Shown here: piece by piece, positions 10,889-25,405 of the stretch | Layout of the letters: each line of letters starts with the position of its first letter | Numbering within the stretch: the stretch's first letter is position 1 | Origin: Apostichopus japonicus | Taxonomy: Eukaryota > Echinodermata > Holothuroidea > Aspidochirotida > Stichopodidae | Assembly: GCF_037975245.1 (NCBI RefSeq) | Contig: NC_092583.1 | Span: forward strand, 6,771,264-6,835,263 | Length of the DNA: 64,000 nucleotides | Reading direction: 5' to 3' | Made by a program: the position numbers and the translations under genes | The notes under the pieces: generated by a model | The model's input: the letters and a program-made list of their open reading frames with translations, nothing else | Told to the model about the DNA's origin: nothing | Databases searched by the model: none

Positions 10889-13800
10889 TAGAAATCTATT
10901 TAAGACTATAAAAGTGTCAGGCCCACCTCTAATGACATGCGTAATGAGGTAACATCATAGGACAAGACCTTATCTGTATTTAACACGAGAAGAAATAGAC
11001 TGGAGAAGACATGAAAATGAAACTCAAGAAAATATACTTGATTGTTTGCCATGCATGAGAGGAATTATCTTTATAATCGTTGGTACATTTTCAAGCTTAA
11101 ACATAATCGATCCCTAGCAACGAACACGATCCCAGCAACGAACACGATCCCCAAACGACGAACACGATCCCCAGAAACGATCACGATCCCGAGCGACCAA
11201 CACTCAGTGATGCTTCTATTTTTAATTGAAACCTTCTTTTTGAACGAAATTGTCTCAAATTCGCGAACGTCATAGAATTCCCGAGTTAATCTGACTTCTA
11301 GGACAAAGTTAGAATCTTTCTAGTAAGCCTATACACCTCCACCGGTCTTTGCTTCCACCCATGCACCCCCAGTTCCACTCCATGACTACAGTAACTCCAA
11401 CTGAATTCCAACCCAACCGAAAGGCCCATCCGCCCACACAACACTTCTTCCGTCAACTTTCTCGATCGTATACGAACGATTTTTAGTATTTAAAATGGGT
11501 TGTGCGCAAGCCCATATACAGCTAGTAGATTTACGTATTTTAACACTATCACTCGTAAAAGGTAAGAGATACCATAAAGAAGAATGGATTTCGTACTACA
11601 GTAAAGACTCTCTCAGGCTTAATGATAGGAAATAAATGATACTTGAAACAGGAACTTAACCATTTCAATTTAACGGGTGTGTAATAAAATAATTAAATGG
11701 ATTGCTTCATTGTATACAGCTGTTAGTAACGGATACGTGAATGACGCATATCAAGGAACGTATATTACCTATATACTACTAAATATACTACTAAATACTA
11801 CCATATACTACTATATACTACTTATACTACTAAATACTACCTACTACCCCCCCCCCCCCCCATCAAACTGGGCTCCTACGCCTATGGTGACTACTACATT
11901 GTTGGTCAGAACAGGTGAATTGTTACACAGACCAACTAAAACGCAGCTTTCGTGTTACAATTATAACAGTAATTTCTGGTAACTATTGTACTAGCAATCC
12001 TCTCGCTACATTGTTGCACGCTATTACAAAATCGTTAAGATTTACAAACAAACTTAAAAATCCAGTCCTTGCAATTCTCCGCTACATCAAAAATATTGTC
12101 AATTCGGTGCACGTACAGGTTTTGTATAGCATATTGTGCTGGAAGTTTTCCACGTATTTTGTTGTGTTTCCCTATCCACTTCCCCGTCCACCACATACAA
12201 TCAAACGCCACGTCACGTGACCGCATAGCTGTTCGACATTAATTTTGTCTACACGTATACCACTGGAGTACAATTCGTTGATAAAAAGGTTTATATTGTA
12301 CGTTTCAATTGTTTTGTTACGGTGATGGGATGTTCCTTACAATCAATAAGTGACACCTTGACCCTAGTTTCCTCCACTATCCCATTTTGATATTACTATG
12401 ATAACATTATAGTGAAAATGTTTTCAAAAGTTATAAAAAACTCCGCCTATTAATATTTAATCACGACATAAGCTAGTTAACATCATCTTGATCGTGAGGA
12501 GAGAAATGTATCTTCCACTTTTGAGACCAGTGCAGAACCTAGTACCTTGACAAGTACCATAATAGGTTATAGTACTACCCAGTGGGATTACGTCAGATTT
12601 CGTTCCTTGAAAGATGCATTCCGTGTGTGGCAAACGGCTATTATCACACAAGAATTCTCTCATTGTGTTCCGTCAAATATTGTCAAACAAAATATAAACA
12701 TAATGTTACCTATGTATGTGTTCTGTCAAATATACGTAGATATAAATGGACTTCCAGGGTGGAAGAGACCAATAATGCATTTAACTACATGTCGCTTATA
12801 TAGTCATTTATTTGCATTTTGACTCATATTTCATAAGTCCAAAACGTTAATACAATGATAGAGAGATAGGGAGATTTAAACAAACATCGCAATGGGAAGT
12901 AAAATGTCGAAACCATTCATACTGTGATAGCAAATAGGTAGATAAAGGTAACCTATAATAACAAAACAAACTAATTAAAGTTCCAGAGTACGGTCTCCTG
13001 TTCGGTGTTACTTTGGTTGCGATCTTAGTTTTTTGTTTTTTAAGATATCAAATCATTGCTACTCACCAAAAGTCCCGCCGTAGATTCATCCAAACGATCT
13101 TCGCCTTTACCCAACCTACCAGAAAGCAAGTATGCGCGAGAAGAACTTACTTCCACAGTTACCCTGGCTTAAAAATAGATGTTGGTAATGATGTCTTCCT
13201 TTGAGAATAAGTGTTAGATTAGAAACCACCAATCAACGAAAGGAATGATATATTAACCACGAGTGGGCGAGTCAAACTTTGGCGTTGCCTCCCTAAAATC
13301 CATATCTCGTAGGACTATATATAGCCTACATTCATACATGCAATGCGGTTCAGTTTATGCGCTATGACCATGCACTTCAGCTGCTCGGTGCGTGCTCAGA
13401 GTCACGACTAGCCAATCAAACTGTCGTGACTTTGTTATGTAGTACCGATTTAAATAACCTGTGCGGGAAACAGAAGGCTGGTAATTAACAAAACTTCCTT
13501 CAAGTTATACTTATGAAGTTATGAACGGAAGGAACGGAACTTCAGCCTACACCTTATTCTGTCACCGTGTGGGCTAAGTGTTCAAAAATGTAAAGTTATA
13601 GGCCTTAGTATAAATGAGCCAGTGCCTTTTTATGCCTATTCATACGGATATAAACATGAGATGTATGAGAGTAATACACGGAGATAAAGAGCCTAGAGGA
13701 GGTTCTAGAACAGTTTGATTCATGTATACTTTTCGGATGAACTGCAAATTATATAGGGCCTATATGATTTGTTTAACAACAGGGAAATAACACATTGGCC

Positions 13801-16089
13801 ATAACACTTATATACTAGCGCATTTTAACTAGTTTCTAGCTGTTGTGCCTTAATAAAGTCATTGAAATCTAAACGATGGTACGATTTATATGATCATATT
13901 TCAACGGACGGCTATTATTGTTACATTGCAGTAGTAAAAAGTAAGTATTGAAAGTATTGATATTTTGGTGTTATTATCTTGATATAAGAAGAAAAGCCTC
14001 GTATTTGATGCAATTGGTAACCTTTCCTCTGTAATATTAAAATAAATTTGCAAAAAGATAAGCTAACGTTGGCTATTTCTTTCTCATGTCCAAGTTAAGA
14101 ATTCTTCGTTCGCTTAACAACCAAATTGTCTGACTTTCTGATGACGTCATTTACGATAATTTCAAATCTTGTTGATTTTTGAACTCGACCGGACTGAATG
14201 AGTGCAATATGTATATACTGCCTAGTTCACAAGTACCATTAAGCCAGAACTGATTGGGCTTGGACAACGTAGTCATGTAGCTGTGTCATCCACAGTGTGT
14301 TAGCCCCGTCCTAATGCAATGAGAACGCTGATGACCAGTACGCTAGTTATGCTCTACTGATGACGTCACGTTCATCCTTAAAATGGTTTGTAAAACAGTT
14401 TGGAAACATAACTGTGGAGGATTACCCAGTATTCACATTGAACCAGTATTTACCTCTCTCGCACCCGTCCATTAAAAACGTTAGAAAGGTTTCAACTTAA
14501 TTGTCTAATCAAAATTTATCAATTATAGAATAATATACAGAGGATTATACAAAGTTGCATTTAGTGAGTTTTCTTCAATGCATCGTTGTTTTTTTTTTTG
14601 TTTTTTTTGGGGGAGGGGGGGGGGGTTCCGTTTAAGGTTGCAACCTTTTCTAATAAATATTTTCATGCCATATGTGCGTTAAGTACTTTAAATATATTAT
14701 CACAAAAGCTTTTTACATCGACATAGTTAGACCTTTTATGCTCTTAGTTATATTAAACAATCATCAGCAGTTTCGTTTAAAAAGTACAACAATGCCTTCA
14801 ATTAAGTATTGTTTTGTTCTTGGTCATATTGTTGCATGGTTTATAATAGTCAATTAACGGTATAATGTTTACACTCTTCACTTTGTGTAAATACGTTAAA
14901 AAAAAACACTTGTAAATCCATTTTTGGAAGATGTACAAGTTTCATTTGTAAAATTGGCCAATTTTAACTTTACTTCGTACATCTAAAACTGACGACTTGT
15001 TCCCGATGTTTTTCTTTCAAGAAACAATCACTTCCATCCGTCAGTTATGTGATTGGTTTTATAGTCATACTCTTACTCGAGTTATTTTATTTTTCGTACT
15101 CGTAGTTATGTGTACTCGTAAAAAAAGAAGATATTTAAGTGTACTCGTGACTATGTACCTGTACTCGTACTGGGGACATTGAGCGGACACAACGAAGTCA
15201 AGATGTTGCAACTCTATTTCCAGACACCCAGACACGAATCAGTACTATGTCTGCCCATTTTCCAATTTTATTATATTTATCAAGGACTCCGCATTTCAGA
15301 CAATATTGTTGACTTACTCTGTTGTAACTATATCGTCATAAACACCTCTCATGACTTTAAGCTTTAACATTCTCGGTAGGGTCTGCTCACAGACACTAAC
15401 TGAGATGACCTTATCCTTCTCGTCTCGTATGGTGTCGTAGGGTTTACTTAGCTGAACCCCAATCCTACAAATAACAGGCGAATCGTTGCGTTAAAAAAGG
15501 GGGGGGGGGGAGAGAGAGAGCTTTACCTTTGTAAATGTACTAAACCACACACTTACGTATATATGTTTACACAAAATGTTGTCCAAGTTGGAATATAGCT
15601 AGGTAGGTCAGAAGGGAGAATTTATATTGATTTATATTTTACTGCCAGTATACGAAAGTTCATAAAATTAACACTGTAAAGTTTACTGACTATTTCATCT
15701 GTTTACTTAATTAATTTCGCAAGCATCCAAATGAGGTTCCTATGTCTTCTTTGCAGACTATATAGATAACATTCTCCGAAAACACTTGAGATATTCAAGC
15801 TTAGCTTAGCTTAGTTAACCTCGTGAAACTGCAGAATGTATTCATACGTTCTTGTTATATTCGCAATAATTTATATGTTCACACAAGAGCGAACCATTCA
15901 GATATGTCTCTGTAACTTTCCCGTTTGTATTAGTGAATTAACTAGGACTCTTTCCAAACTCAAATCAATATTGATAATTGATTCAGTTATTTTATTATAT
16001 TTGTCCAACGTAAAAGATTAATCTCACGCAGAATAATTTTCAACTTTCTAATCCTTTTCAAATTTACAGGAATGCAAAAGTAGTTATTA

Positions 16090-16090
<1 letters not shown>
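10889..16090. other. Long intergenic stretch with only simple repeats
   Basis: About 5.2 kb without a credible gene. It contains a short tandem array at 11,100-11,200 (unit AGCAACGAACACGATCCC and variants), a TACTACTAAATA array at about 11,770-11,850, a C run at 11,848, a G run at about 14,610-14,627 and a G/GA run at 15,498-15,520. Frames such as 12,547-12,822 and 11,677-11,982 have no recognisable domain or splice context. Confidence 0.5.

Positions 16091-16182
<92 letters not shown>
16091..16182. repeat. (TA)n microsatellite
   Basis: An almost pure TA dinucleotide array with one AATA interruption. It directly abuts the left end of the hAT-like element at 16,183, and TA repeats resume on its right side at 16,741. 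The element therefore inserted into the array. Confidence 0.95.
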
Positions 16183-16740
16183 CAAGGGCGGCGGAAGCAC
16201 TTTTAATCTGGGGGGGGGGGGCACCGACATCAAAGGGCACTTTGCAGAAATTCGATTGGAAGACAGGAAAATATGCATACTAGCACTGCAATATCCAATG
16301 TGCAAATTGGGAAACAAGGAACAAGTTTTCTTTTGAGACAAAATGAGTCGAAATCATGCTAGTTGCTAATGTAGGAATCTTCCGAATTAGATTTTATTTC
16401 TTGTTAATAATCAATTTTTTCCATTCGAAATAGCTTTGAGTTTGACCCACAGAAATTCATTAAAAGTCAGGGGCGTAGCCAGGATTTGCAAAGTTGTATA
16501 TGCGCGACTATCTGAGCGGAGCGCCACCATCGGTTGGCGCGGAGCGTACAAGAAAATTTTTGGTTTTACAAACCCCTCAGATGGCCGGAAACGGCCCTTC
16601 CCGAGTGTTCATTCTGGTTCCCTGGCCTCTTGCTAACTTGAGACACTCAATTTTTATGTAGAAAAAGGGCACATTTTTAACCTGAGAAAAAGTGGGGGGC
16701 ACGTGCCCCCTGTGCCCCCCCCCCGGTTCCGCCGCCCTTG
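16183..16740. mobile_element. hAT-like MITE (CAAGGGCGGCGGAA family), 558 bp, inside a TA array
   Basis: The left end CAAGGGCGGCGGAA (16,183) mirrors the right end TTCCGCCGCCCTTG (16,740). The flanks are TATATATA on both sides, which fits an 8-bp target duplication but is not independent proof inside a TA array. The interior matches the element at 53,071-53,714 in inverse orientation, including the run around AAATTCATTAAAAGTCA and the core module (about 16,503-16,605). There is no transposase. Confidence 0.85.
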
Positions 16741-17364
16741 TATATATATATATATGTGATTGAAACCACTGCAAGCGATTAATTGCGCAATGCACTCTTC
16801 CCTATAAAATGAATCAATGTCAATATTTAATTTCATATCTCAAAAAAGCTAAAACAAAACAGCTGCGAAACTGAACTTTGCACCAACGTGTTTCCATTTA
16901 CGAGCCCTATATTATATGCTGAGAAGATAGTTAGTTCAGCTAACATAGAACCCGGGCACCAACGCGATACCCCTTCATTCCAAGCCCCTTGCATCGGGTA
17001 TCTGTCCATGTGATATGAAGATTGTTTGCCAAGTGCAATATCACAATTCTTATGAAAGAATACATACTGTTTAAGAAATGTCACCCAAGATATAGCCTGG
17101 TCATGAAACCGAACCATCTTCATACACTATTAACACCTGTCCCTTTACATTGGTACTGTGACGATCATGAAGAAGCTAAGTCAATTGAATATTTTTACAT
17201 TACTTCTGTTAATATTCAAAAAAAGCAATCTATGGTTGTACTTGATAAAGACGATAAACAAATCTAAGAGAAGATGGGTGGAAGTTTAAAAAATAATCCG
17301 AGGGTAAACATCTGGACTTCAATGCTGGATTAGCCATACTTTAGTCTGGATATGCATGTGCAAA

Positions 17365-18000
17365 TATTCCCGGCGAGGTGTATGTGTTTTAATATTCTCT
17401 GAGAAGTGTATGTATTTTATGTTTAATAGTCTATGAGAGGTGTATGTGTTTATCTTTAATATTCTCTGAGAGGTGTAAGTGTTTTAATTTTCTCTGAAAG
17501 GTATATGTGTTTTATGTTTAATATTCTATGAGAGGTGTATGTGTTTTATGTTTTAATATTCTATGAGAGGTGTATGTGTTTTATGTTTTAATATTCTCTG
17601 AGAGGTGTATGTGTTTTATGTTTAACATTCTCTGAGAGGTGTGTGCGTGTTTTATGTTTAACATTCTCTGAGAGGTGTATGTGTTTTATGCTTAACATTC
17701 TCTGAGAGGTGTATCTGTTTTATGTTTAATATTCTCTGAGAGGTGTATGTGTTTTATGTTTATATTCTCTGAGAGGTGTATGTGTTTTATGTTCATTATT
17801 CTCTGAGAGGTGTATGTGTTTTATGTTTAATATTCTTTGAGAGGTGTATGTGTTTATCTTTAATATTCTATGAGAGGTGTATGTGTTTTATGTTTTAATA
17901 TTCTCTGAGAGGTGTATGTGTTTTATGTTTAATATTCTCTGAGAGGTGTATGTGTTTTATGTTTTATACTGTTTGTGAGGTGTATGTGTTTTATGTTTAG
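17365..18000. repeat. Minisatellite, ~33-34-bp unit, about 18 copies
   Basis: Units read approximately TTTAATATTCTCTGAGAGGT followed by GTATGTGTTTTATG, with length variants of a few bases. Unit identity is highest in the middle and right part and lower at the left edge (17,365-17,500). There is no conserved coding frame because units vary in length. Confidence 0.93.
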
Positions 18001-18884
18001 GTCTCTATCTCGTCTCTTGCAATAAACTCTTTGAACAATGTTTATTACACGCGTGACAAGTATCCAACTATTGAATAGATAACAATGATAGCCACGTGAC
18101 TATGTTATCGTACCGATGACTTCATCATCCAGAATACTAAATATTAATTACAATAAAGGGATTTGCAACACAATTCGATAAAACAACATTACAAACAAGA
18201 ATGTATTGTACGAAGAAAGACATTGCTTGCAGAGATATACAGGATACGTTGATATTGAACCTCAAAGGATATATACCAAAGAAACGAAAGAATATGAAAT
18301 AAAAGGAAATGCGTTCGTGGAAAGTTATGTTTCATTTCCTTCTTTGTTTTCACGTTACAATTTGCAGGAACCGTAGTGACTTGCTAAAATATTCAATCGA
18401 AAGAAAAGGGGGAGATAGGTTCGAGAACCATTCTTTTCGACCATTCACCTAAGTCGCACCCCCCCCCCCTTCCATTCTCCCACACCCACCACTTCCGGTC
18501 TGTCTATTATTAGGTATTCACGTGAACGAGAAGATGTCACGATTACTTCAATATCTCAGCAAGACGGGTTTACATAGATAGGAAAAGATGATGTCGTAAT
18601 ATAGGTATACTGCATGCAAGTAGGTGGTTATGCGGTAATGGGGTAATGCAGTAATGCGGTATTGGATTGGGAGAAGTTACCGATGTCTCTTTCCTTCTTG
18701 TTTCAGTATCTTCTTTTATATGAAGAAATGTCATGAACTTGTGACAACATTCCATGGCGATTGTGGGTAACAGAGGGTCATGGACAGTGTTTGCCTTGTC
18801 AAAAAGACTTGAAACGTCCGATTGGAAAAATTAAAACCACACCTTGAACTGTTTCAATCCTTTCAATATCAACACATCATATTT

Positions 18885-19206
<322 letters not shown>

Positions 19207-19269
19207 TAAATGAAAGGGGTTGCGAAGTGTTCAAAACATCAATGAACTGTTGTATATTCCTATAATTCA

Positions 19270-21745
19270 ACTGCCCATAGTGTTGCATTAAAGATTTGGA
19301 TATAAAATTGAAATAAATACAACACGTTTATTCACCATTGTTCATCCCTGTTGTCACGCTTGTTTACTTCAAGAACTATTCCTTGGACCATTTCTTTCTT
19401 ATTTGTTGTATCCATTTTTTCTTTACCTGTTATATTTTTTATTAGTTTATACCTGTCATAATTTTCTTCTTAGGTTCTGCAATGTATAGAGGGCGAGTTT
19501 ATGTGCATAATGTCCCTCTACGCTTTCTTTTAATAGAATATAAAAATCACCTGCCTAATTTGCATTATCGCATTTAATACCCTTTCGTAATGAAATAAAA
19601 ATAAAATCACATGAATATAAGTAAACACATTTCGCCGCTGGTATTGAGTTATTGGAAGAAACATAAAGGGGACGTAAATATACAAACGACAGTCACCATG
19701 TTTTCCAACGTTGAAATATATACGTATCGCCTATATTACATATGTAGCCCAGTCATCCACGGCTACATGGGACCGACAAAATGTCTGCACGTATTCTCGG
19801 TCGAGATCTGAATTTGTAATCTTTCGAGGCAGAACAGAGCCCTAAATTTGAACATCCGTTAGGGTCGTCATGTGGCATATGACGGAGCAAGCCTTCATAC
19901 GAACCGAGCTGTTTGTAAATTACAGCGGTAATATGACCAATTAGAGAAAGGTCTATGACATCATCTTATAGTTTATGAACACCTCTACTGCGACAAACGT
20001 CAACTTGAACAGTTCAACGTACTAACTCTTTACTGGAACTTGATATGAACTATATATGAAGCAGGCAATTGCTAAAATGACTACAATGTTGCAAAATCTG
20101 CAACACCCTACTTATTAAGCATTGTTTTGCACAGCTTTAGAAATCTGTTTACATGGTCCTCATAACGTGGGAACAATGTTTGTATGAACAAGTTTATATA
20201 AGTGAGCATTTGACTTGCCATAGTCGATTGTTAACATGCTCTTTTAGAACTTCGAACTTTTAGAAAATTGTAAATTTGTAAAAAATATATATATATGAAA
20301 TTTGTCCCATTTTATGAATTAGAAATGTCCCTTTTTGTTAAAGTAACCTCTTTTCCATTTTAAGAGCAAAAGTGCCCTTATTTATTTTAAAACTAAACTG
20401 TAATTAGAAAATGCCCTTTTTGTTCAAAATTTAAACAAATAATTAAAATGCGTCCTTTAAGAAGGGCCCTTTTGTTTAGAAGTATGTAAAACTATAATTA
20501 GGCAGTGCCCTTCGTTGCAAAAAACAAGTAATAAAAAAAAAGTCGGTTTGCTGTAGAAAAATTAATATACTGGAAATTTGTGGTACAGAAAGCAAAATGG
20601 GTCATCTTCCGGGACGTTTTGTGGTGATTTTTATTGCAAAATACTCACTCATATTTATTTATTTATATATATATATATATATAGCCTATATGTATAGCCT
20701 ATATATACATTTTGTTTACATTTTATCTCTTCAAGAAATAAAGAGAATGAAAGCCTCTGTATAAACTTGTTCCCTTATTGTTTTGACAATTCACTTTCAG
20801 TTCAGCTCAGCCACTTGTGGACTTGATTAATCAATGGAAACTTGATGGCGTGATTGGTTGGTGTCTTTGCAATGAATGAATATTCAATATTCAATATTTA
20901 ATCTAATTATAGGAAAGACACATTAATATGTGGGTAATGGCTTTTAATTTTAACTTTGGTTACAAGTAATAAATAAAGGCAATCTTAGCAATTACGAGTA
21001 TATGATGACAGTTTTTGGGAAGATATTGCTAGCCTATAATAGGTCAGACATTTTGACAACTGCTAACTGTTGACCTCACTGGAAGTAAATAATTAAGCTG
21101 TTTTGAAACCATGGTAACAGGCTTGAAATTACAAAATTAGAAACTTCATAAGAATCATGAGGTTCCTGTGCTTAGAGTAAATTTTTTCAACGTGTTGGTC
21201 TACAGAATACTGAATTCATTGGAAAAACACGTCCCTGAATTCAAGGTAGAATAGAGTATCAAAGTTGTCCGTGACGTCATTGCGCTATTAACGTCATCCT
21301 TTCGAGGAGACTATACATGAATAAGCGTTCTTTTACTAATGTCCTACCTTGACTTATATCGTTTCCTCTTTAATTATTTCTTTATTTCTTTTAACTGCTA
21401 AGTATGCCAAGAGACTATGAATAACAGCAATCGCAACTACACACAGAGAATACCTTAGTGAATACCTTAGCCCCGCTGAAAGGTTGAATCCACCCATAAC
21501 TCCCCTCCTCATCTCTAAGTTGAAACGTTGTGATAAGGTTTCGAATTTGAACTGAATTGTGTTCTCCTGCGAGTGTCACCACACACTGAACATTCAGACG
21601 AAGCCTCCCACCCCCCCCCCCCCCGACAGATTGATTCGATCTGGTAAAGGCAGAACTTAAAGACTTTCCGCTGAAAATGTAAATCATATATATTCATAGC
21701 CTAGTTTCATAAATTGAGCATTGAAGTCAAATTTCAAACGTTTGC
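19270..21745. other. Intergenic DNA with a degenerate repeat
   Basis: No gene was recognised. About 20,300-20,520 holds loose reiterations of a TGCCCTTTTTGTT motif spaced about 60 bp apart, possibly an old tandem repeat. A TA run lies at about 20,665-20,685 and a C run at 21,609-21,624. Confidence 0.45.
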
Positions 21746-23010
21746 AAAAGTTTTATGAAATATATTTTTTCCACCTCTGGTTACATTTAGGCTAAATGTA
21801 ATTGTTACAAAATGAAGCACCATAAAATCTGCTTTAATATAAAGTCCGCGAGAATCAATCATATTAACCAATGCAGCACCACGTATCCAAGTGACTTTAT
21901 CGTAGACTGCGCCGTGCCATTATGTGCCACTGTTGTAATTTTAGTATTCTAACAATAGTTAAAGGGGAGGGGGTGGATGGAAAAGGGTGACAGTACCGAA
22001 CAAAGGTGTAGCATTTTGTTCCTCTAAATACACCGGATGGAGAAACCATGATGTGCGTCTAAATTGATTAAACCCAAACCATATTATTAATATCAACAGG
22101 AAATATCATTGTATGTAGATTAGAGCTTCCTGATCTTTGAATAAATCAATGATTGAAAACTATCGAGTTTTTATTAGTAAAGTAAAAAGACAAGAAATAT
22201 CGATGGCTGTAAATGTTCTGTTTTTACCGCTATCGCTATAGCTCGATACTTGATTAGGTCAACTGACATTAGAAGATTCGTTATAACAGAGACATACGAA
22301 CATGTTAATATGCATACACAGACATGCAGGTACTATAGGCTATGTTTCAGCCAGACACGAGAGAGTTGAACAGACAGACAGACAGATACACCAAAATCAA
22401 TGGAATCAACCGACAGATCTACAGAAGAACAAACAGTGTACAGACAACCGACTATGAGACTCACGAATCGAGACACAATGACGGACTTACGAAATGACAC
22501 AAGATACAAACATATACTAAACAATACGACGTGTGGTTGTAATAGAAAAAACAAATCTATATAGGAGGAATTTGGACAACATTCATCCATTCATTTACTT
22601 TAATTTTGATTTTGTGCATTACTGTAACCAAAAATACCATCTGGTTTGGGGTTTTAGAGATGATTTTCAATTCGAAGTTTAACGAAGCAATCATTGACAA
22701 ATTCAGGAACCGAGCAAGCAACAATTTCTCTTTAATACAATACAACTTTATAGTATTGGTTGATTTTTTTCTGTTGGATATATGGTTTAAATAGGGCATG
22801 TCGACGTTATACTGTACGTTCATCACACAATTCAAGTCACGGTGTTTTGTAGAAACGTTCACAAGTTTAGAGGTGTTTCATACACTGAATAATATCGGAG
22901 AACGATTTTGGAATACTCCCGTCGCTACATAGAATAATATTGGTCACCCTTTCCTTCCATTTACCCTCTTGGAACCCCCTCTACCCCCCTCACTCTTTAA
23001 CGAAAACTTT

Positions 23011-24929
23011 CTAAGACAAGCGTGGCAAGTTACCACGCCTGTCTGGGACTTCAGATCTGATGCTGAAATCGATCCCATCACTGGCAATACGTTTGAACTT
23101 AAGGCGGCGGCTACGATAGTTTTGAGAGCGCGGTTGTGCGGGAGGGCGTGGCATTGGTCCATTTACAGGCGGCAGAATATTGTTACTTGTGTTGTCTTTA
23201 TTTGCTTGAATTGAAACTGGAGGCAAAACGTCCATCTGATTTGGTGTACTGATGATAGATCTTCGCACACTGGTTCTAGTGGGTGCTACTGGTATGCGTG
23301 GACGATAAGTGTGGCTTAAATTATCCACTGGATTTGTGTTGCCAGTTGATGAAATAAATATCACGTGACTTGTTTCGATTGGTTGGTCACGATATGACGG
23401 CATCGGAGGCGGTCGTGAGGGAAGGAAAGGTAACTTATTCCTTCGCATGGCCTTCAGTGCTTTCCCATTGGTACTGCAGCTGGTGTCGTGTGTAGCAGTT
23501 GATAACTGTAAAAGAGATTTAAAAAAATAACTATGTGATATAACACTTCAGCAATCACAAGGGGGTGTGCATATGACCTGCAAGTCTCTAGTCTTTATAG
23601 TCGGCTTGAACAATATAGGTAACCAATCACGTAATATTCGTCGTATTTCTCCTGTCTAAGAAGACAGATTCTATTATAAATATAATAATAATTATCGAAC
23701 TAGCGCCTCCTGTTAGCATCTTCATAGTAAATCGATAGAGGCTAAATAAAGCTAAACATTAAAAGAAAACATTTAAAGGTTGACTTTAAGCAGAATTTTG
23801 ATCCTGATACTTCATAGTACAAGAACAAAGTAACATTTGAGTGCTAGTAATATTTCCACAGCTGTTTCATTTTTTTCCCTAAATTATTCAGCTCTAAAAT
23901 CTGGCACATGTCTAGACTACTCCTTATGCAAAAAAAAATCATGACGTTGGCCCCTCTGGGCAGTCCTAAATGTTAATTTAATCAATTGTTTTATAAATAA
24001 CAATAACTTCACCAATACATGTTATTTTAACTTCATGTGAACAACAGATCACACTTAGATGACATTCAATACTATATTTGTCCTTAAATTTATAATGTAA
24101 TTGTAAAGGCATGTCATTTGAGGTCATACAACTGTCATATTTCTGAAACATATTTCGTGTGGGGTCTGAGGAACTGATCTAATGGTTCAGTTTGTGTTAG
24201 ATTCAGTGGTCCAGCCACATTAACTGATGATCCTCAGATGTTAGATTGGATATTTCTAAAAACTTGAAATGTGGTGTATGAAGTAGGACCTGTACTGATA
24301 GAGTATTTGTTTTTGATGGCCATAAATATATAAAAATTAATTTTGTGCCTAACGTTGCCATTTAATTCAGTATAGGCGTTAAACTGGATCCGAATATTAA
24401 CATTAGTTTTTGGATATTTTCTAATTTGTCAGTTCGGTAGATCTATATTCACTGATGGCATGAGGTAAAGAAAGGATGGAACATTAAACTACAAGAAGTG
24501 AGATGGTATTCCAAAATGTTTGACGCAACTTACTATTGGCCGTCCACGTGAGTTGTAAGGTCTGCGTCCACAGACACTATTGGTTATTTCTCTGTCCAAT
24601 CTTAGAGGAGAAATGTTCAGCAGGGGTGATTCTACTTCCTGTATGTCTTCTTCAACTACTTCCGGGGCGTGGTCTAAGTCATCGCCCTCCCTGTTGAGCA
24701 AAGACACCACCACTCTGGTTGATGCATGATGCAACCTTGATGCCGTCTACAGGTGAAGGCAGGAGTACAGGTAATGAAAGCCGTGCTGTGATTGGTCTGG
24801 CCTTGTGAGATTGGTCAAGATGATTGGACATCTCATAAATACGTTCCTGACTAATGAGGACTGGAAATCCAGAAAAGCGGTTTCTTGGTTCCATTGGCAG
24901 CTGAATCAATCGATTAGACATTCTCAAGT
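23011..24929 (-). pseudogene. Left-arm copy of an unknown two-exon gene, frameshifted
   Basis: The minus-strand exons are 24,929-24,534 and 23,505-23,011, joined by a GTAAGT donor and a polypyrimidine-CAG acceptor in phase 0. The start is the ATG of M-S-N-R-L-I-Q-L-P about 10 bases into the first exon, after a likely 5' UTR exon ending at 25,406. The first exon encodes a basic/aliphatic segment, then an acidic one (D-D-L-D-H-A-P-E-V-V-E-E-D). The second is rich in Pro, Arg and Ser (L-P-F-L-P-S-R-P-P-P-M-P-S-Y) and ends P-D-R-R-G-N-L-P-R-L-S, stop. Compared with the right arm it lacks two bases near 24,690-24,710, which puts a stop before the acidic segment. I do not recognise the family and see no enzyme motif. 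A sequencing error is possible. Confidence 0.65.
23930..24420 (+). repeat. Dispersed ~450-bp repeat, copy 1, inside the left-arm intron
   Basis: Similar in the same orientation to 31,440-31,900 and 60,925-61,345. Shared landmarks include the CCTCWGNGCAGTCCTAAATG-like start, GACATTCAA, TTTGTCCTTAA/TTTGTAAT, GTCATTTGAG, GAGGAACTGATC and the AGTCACTTTAACTGATGA-like stretch. The right-arm intron (27,735-28,165) lacks it, which accounts for most of the intron length difference between arms. It probably inserted after the inverted duplication. The class is not known. Confidence 0.65.
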
Positions 24930-25405
24930 CTGAGAGTTAGAGGAAAAATATGGCAGTGTGAAAAGGAAACGATGTATTAAGTAATAGAAATATTAAAATT
25001 CCTTTCCCAAAATCGAAATTCATTGATTTATATATATATGAGTACACATATTCCTATTAAAACCATGTTGTTTGTGTTGTCGGGTCTGCAAGCAAAAATA
25101 ACGGTACTACGTGTCTTCTTGTAGTGAATAAGATATATTGCACATGAAGAAAAGATATGAGCGGTCAATTCAGATTAGATACTTAATACATTTCACTTCA
25201 GATTAGATACTTAATACATTTCATTTCAGATATTAGAACATAAGTGAAGAAATACTTTATACAGTATTTTCAACTACTCGTAGATTATTAAGAATACTTT
25301 AAGAAAATAAAAAAACTCAACTTTGGTACACCAACAAGTAAACTTATAAAGGAACACCACAGTATACGTGTCAGAGAATAATGCGAAACATTGGCAAATA
25401 CTTAC

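Noticed and set aside
17365-18000. CRISPR-like array (regular ~34-bp repeats)
   Set aside because: The units are contiguous without unique spacers, in an animal genome. It is a minisatellite.
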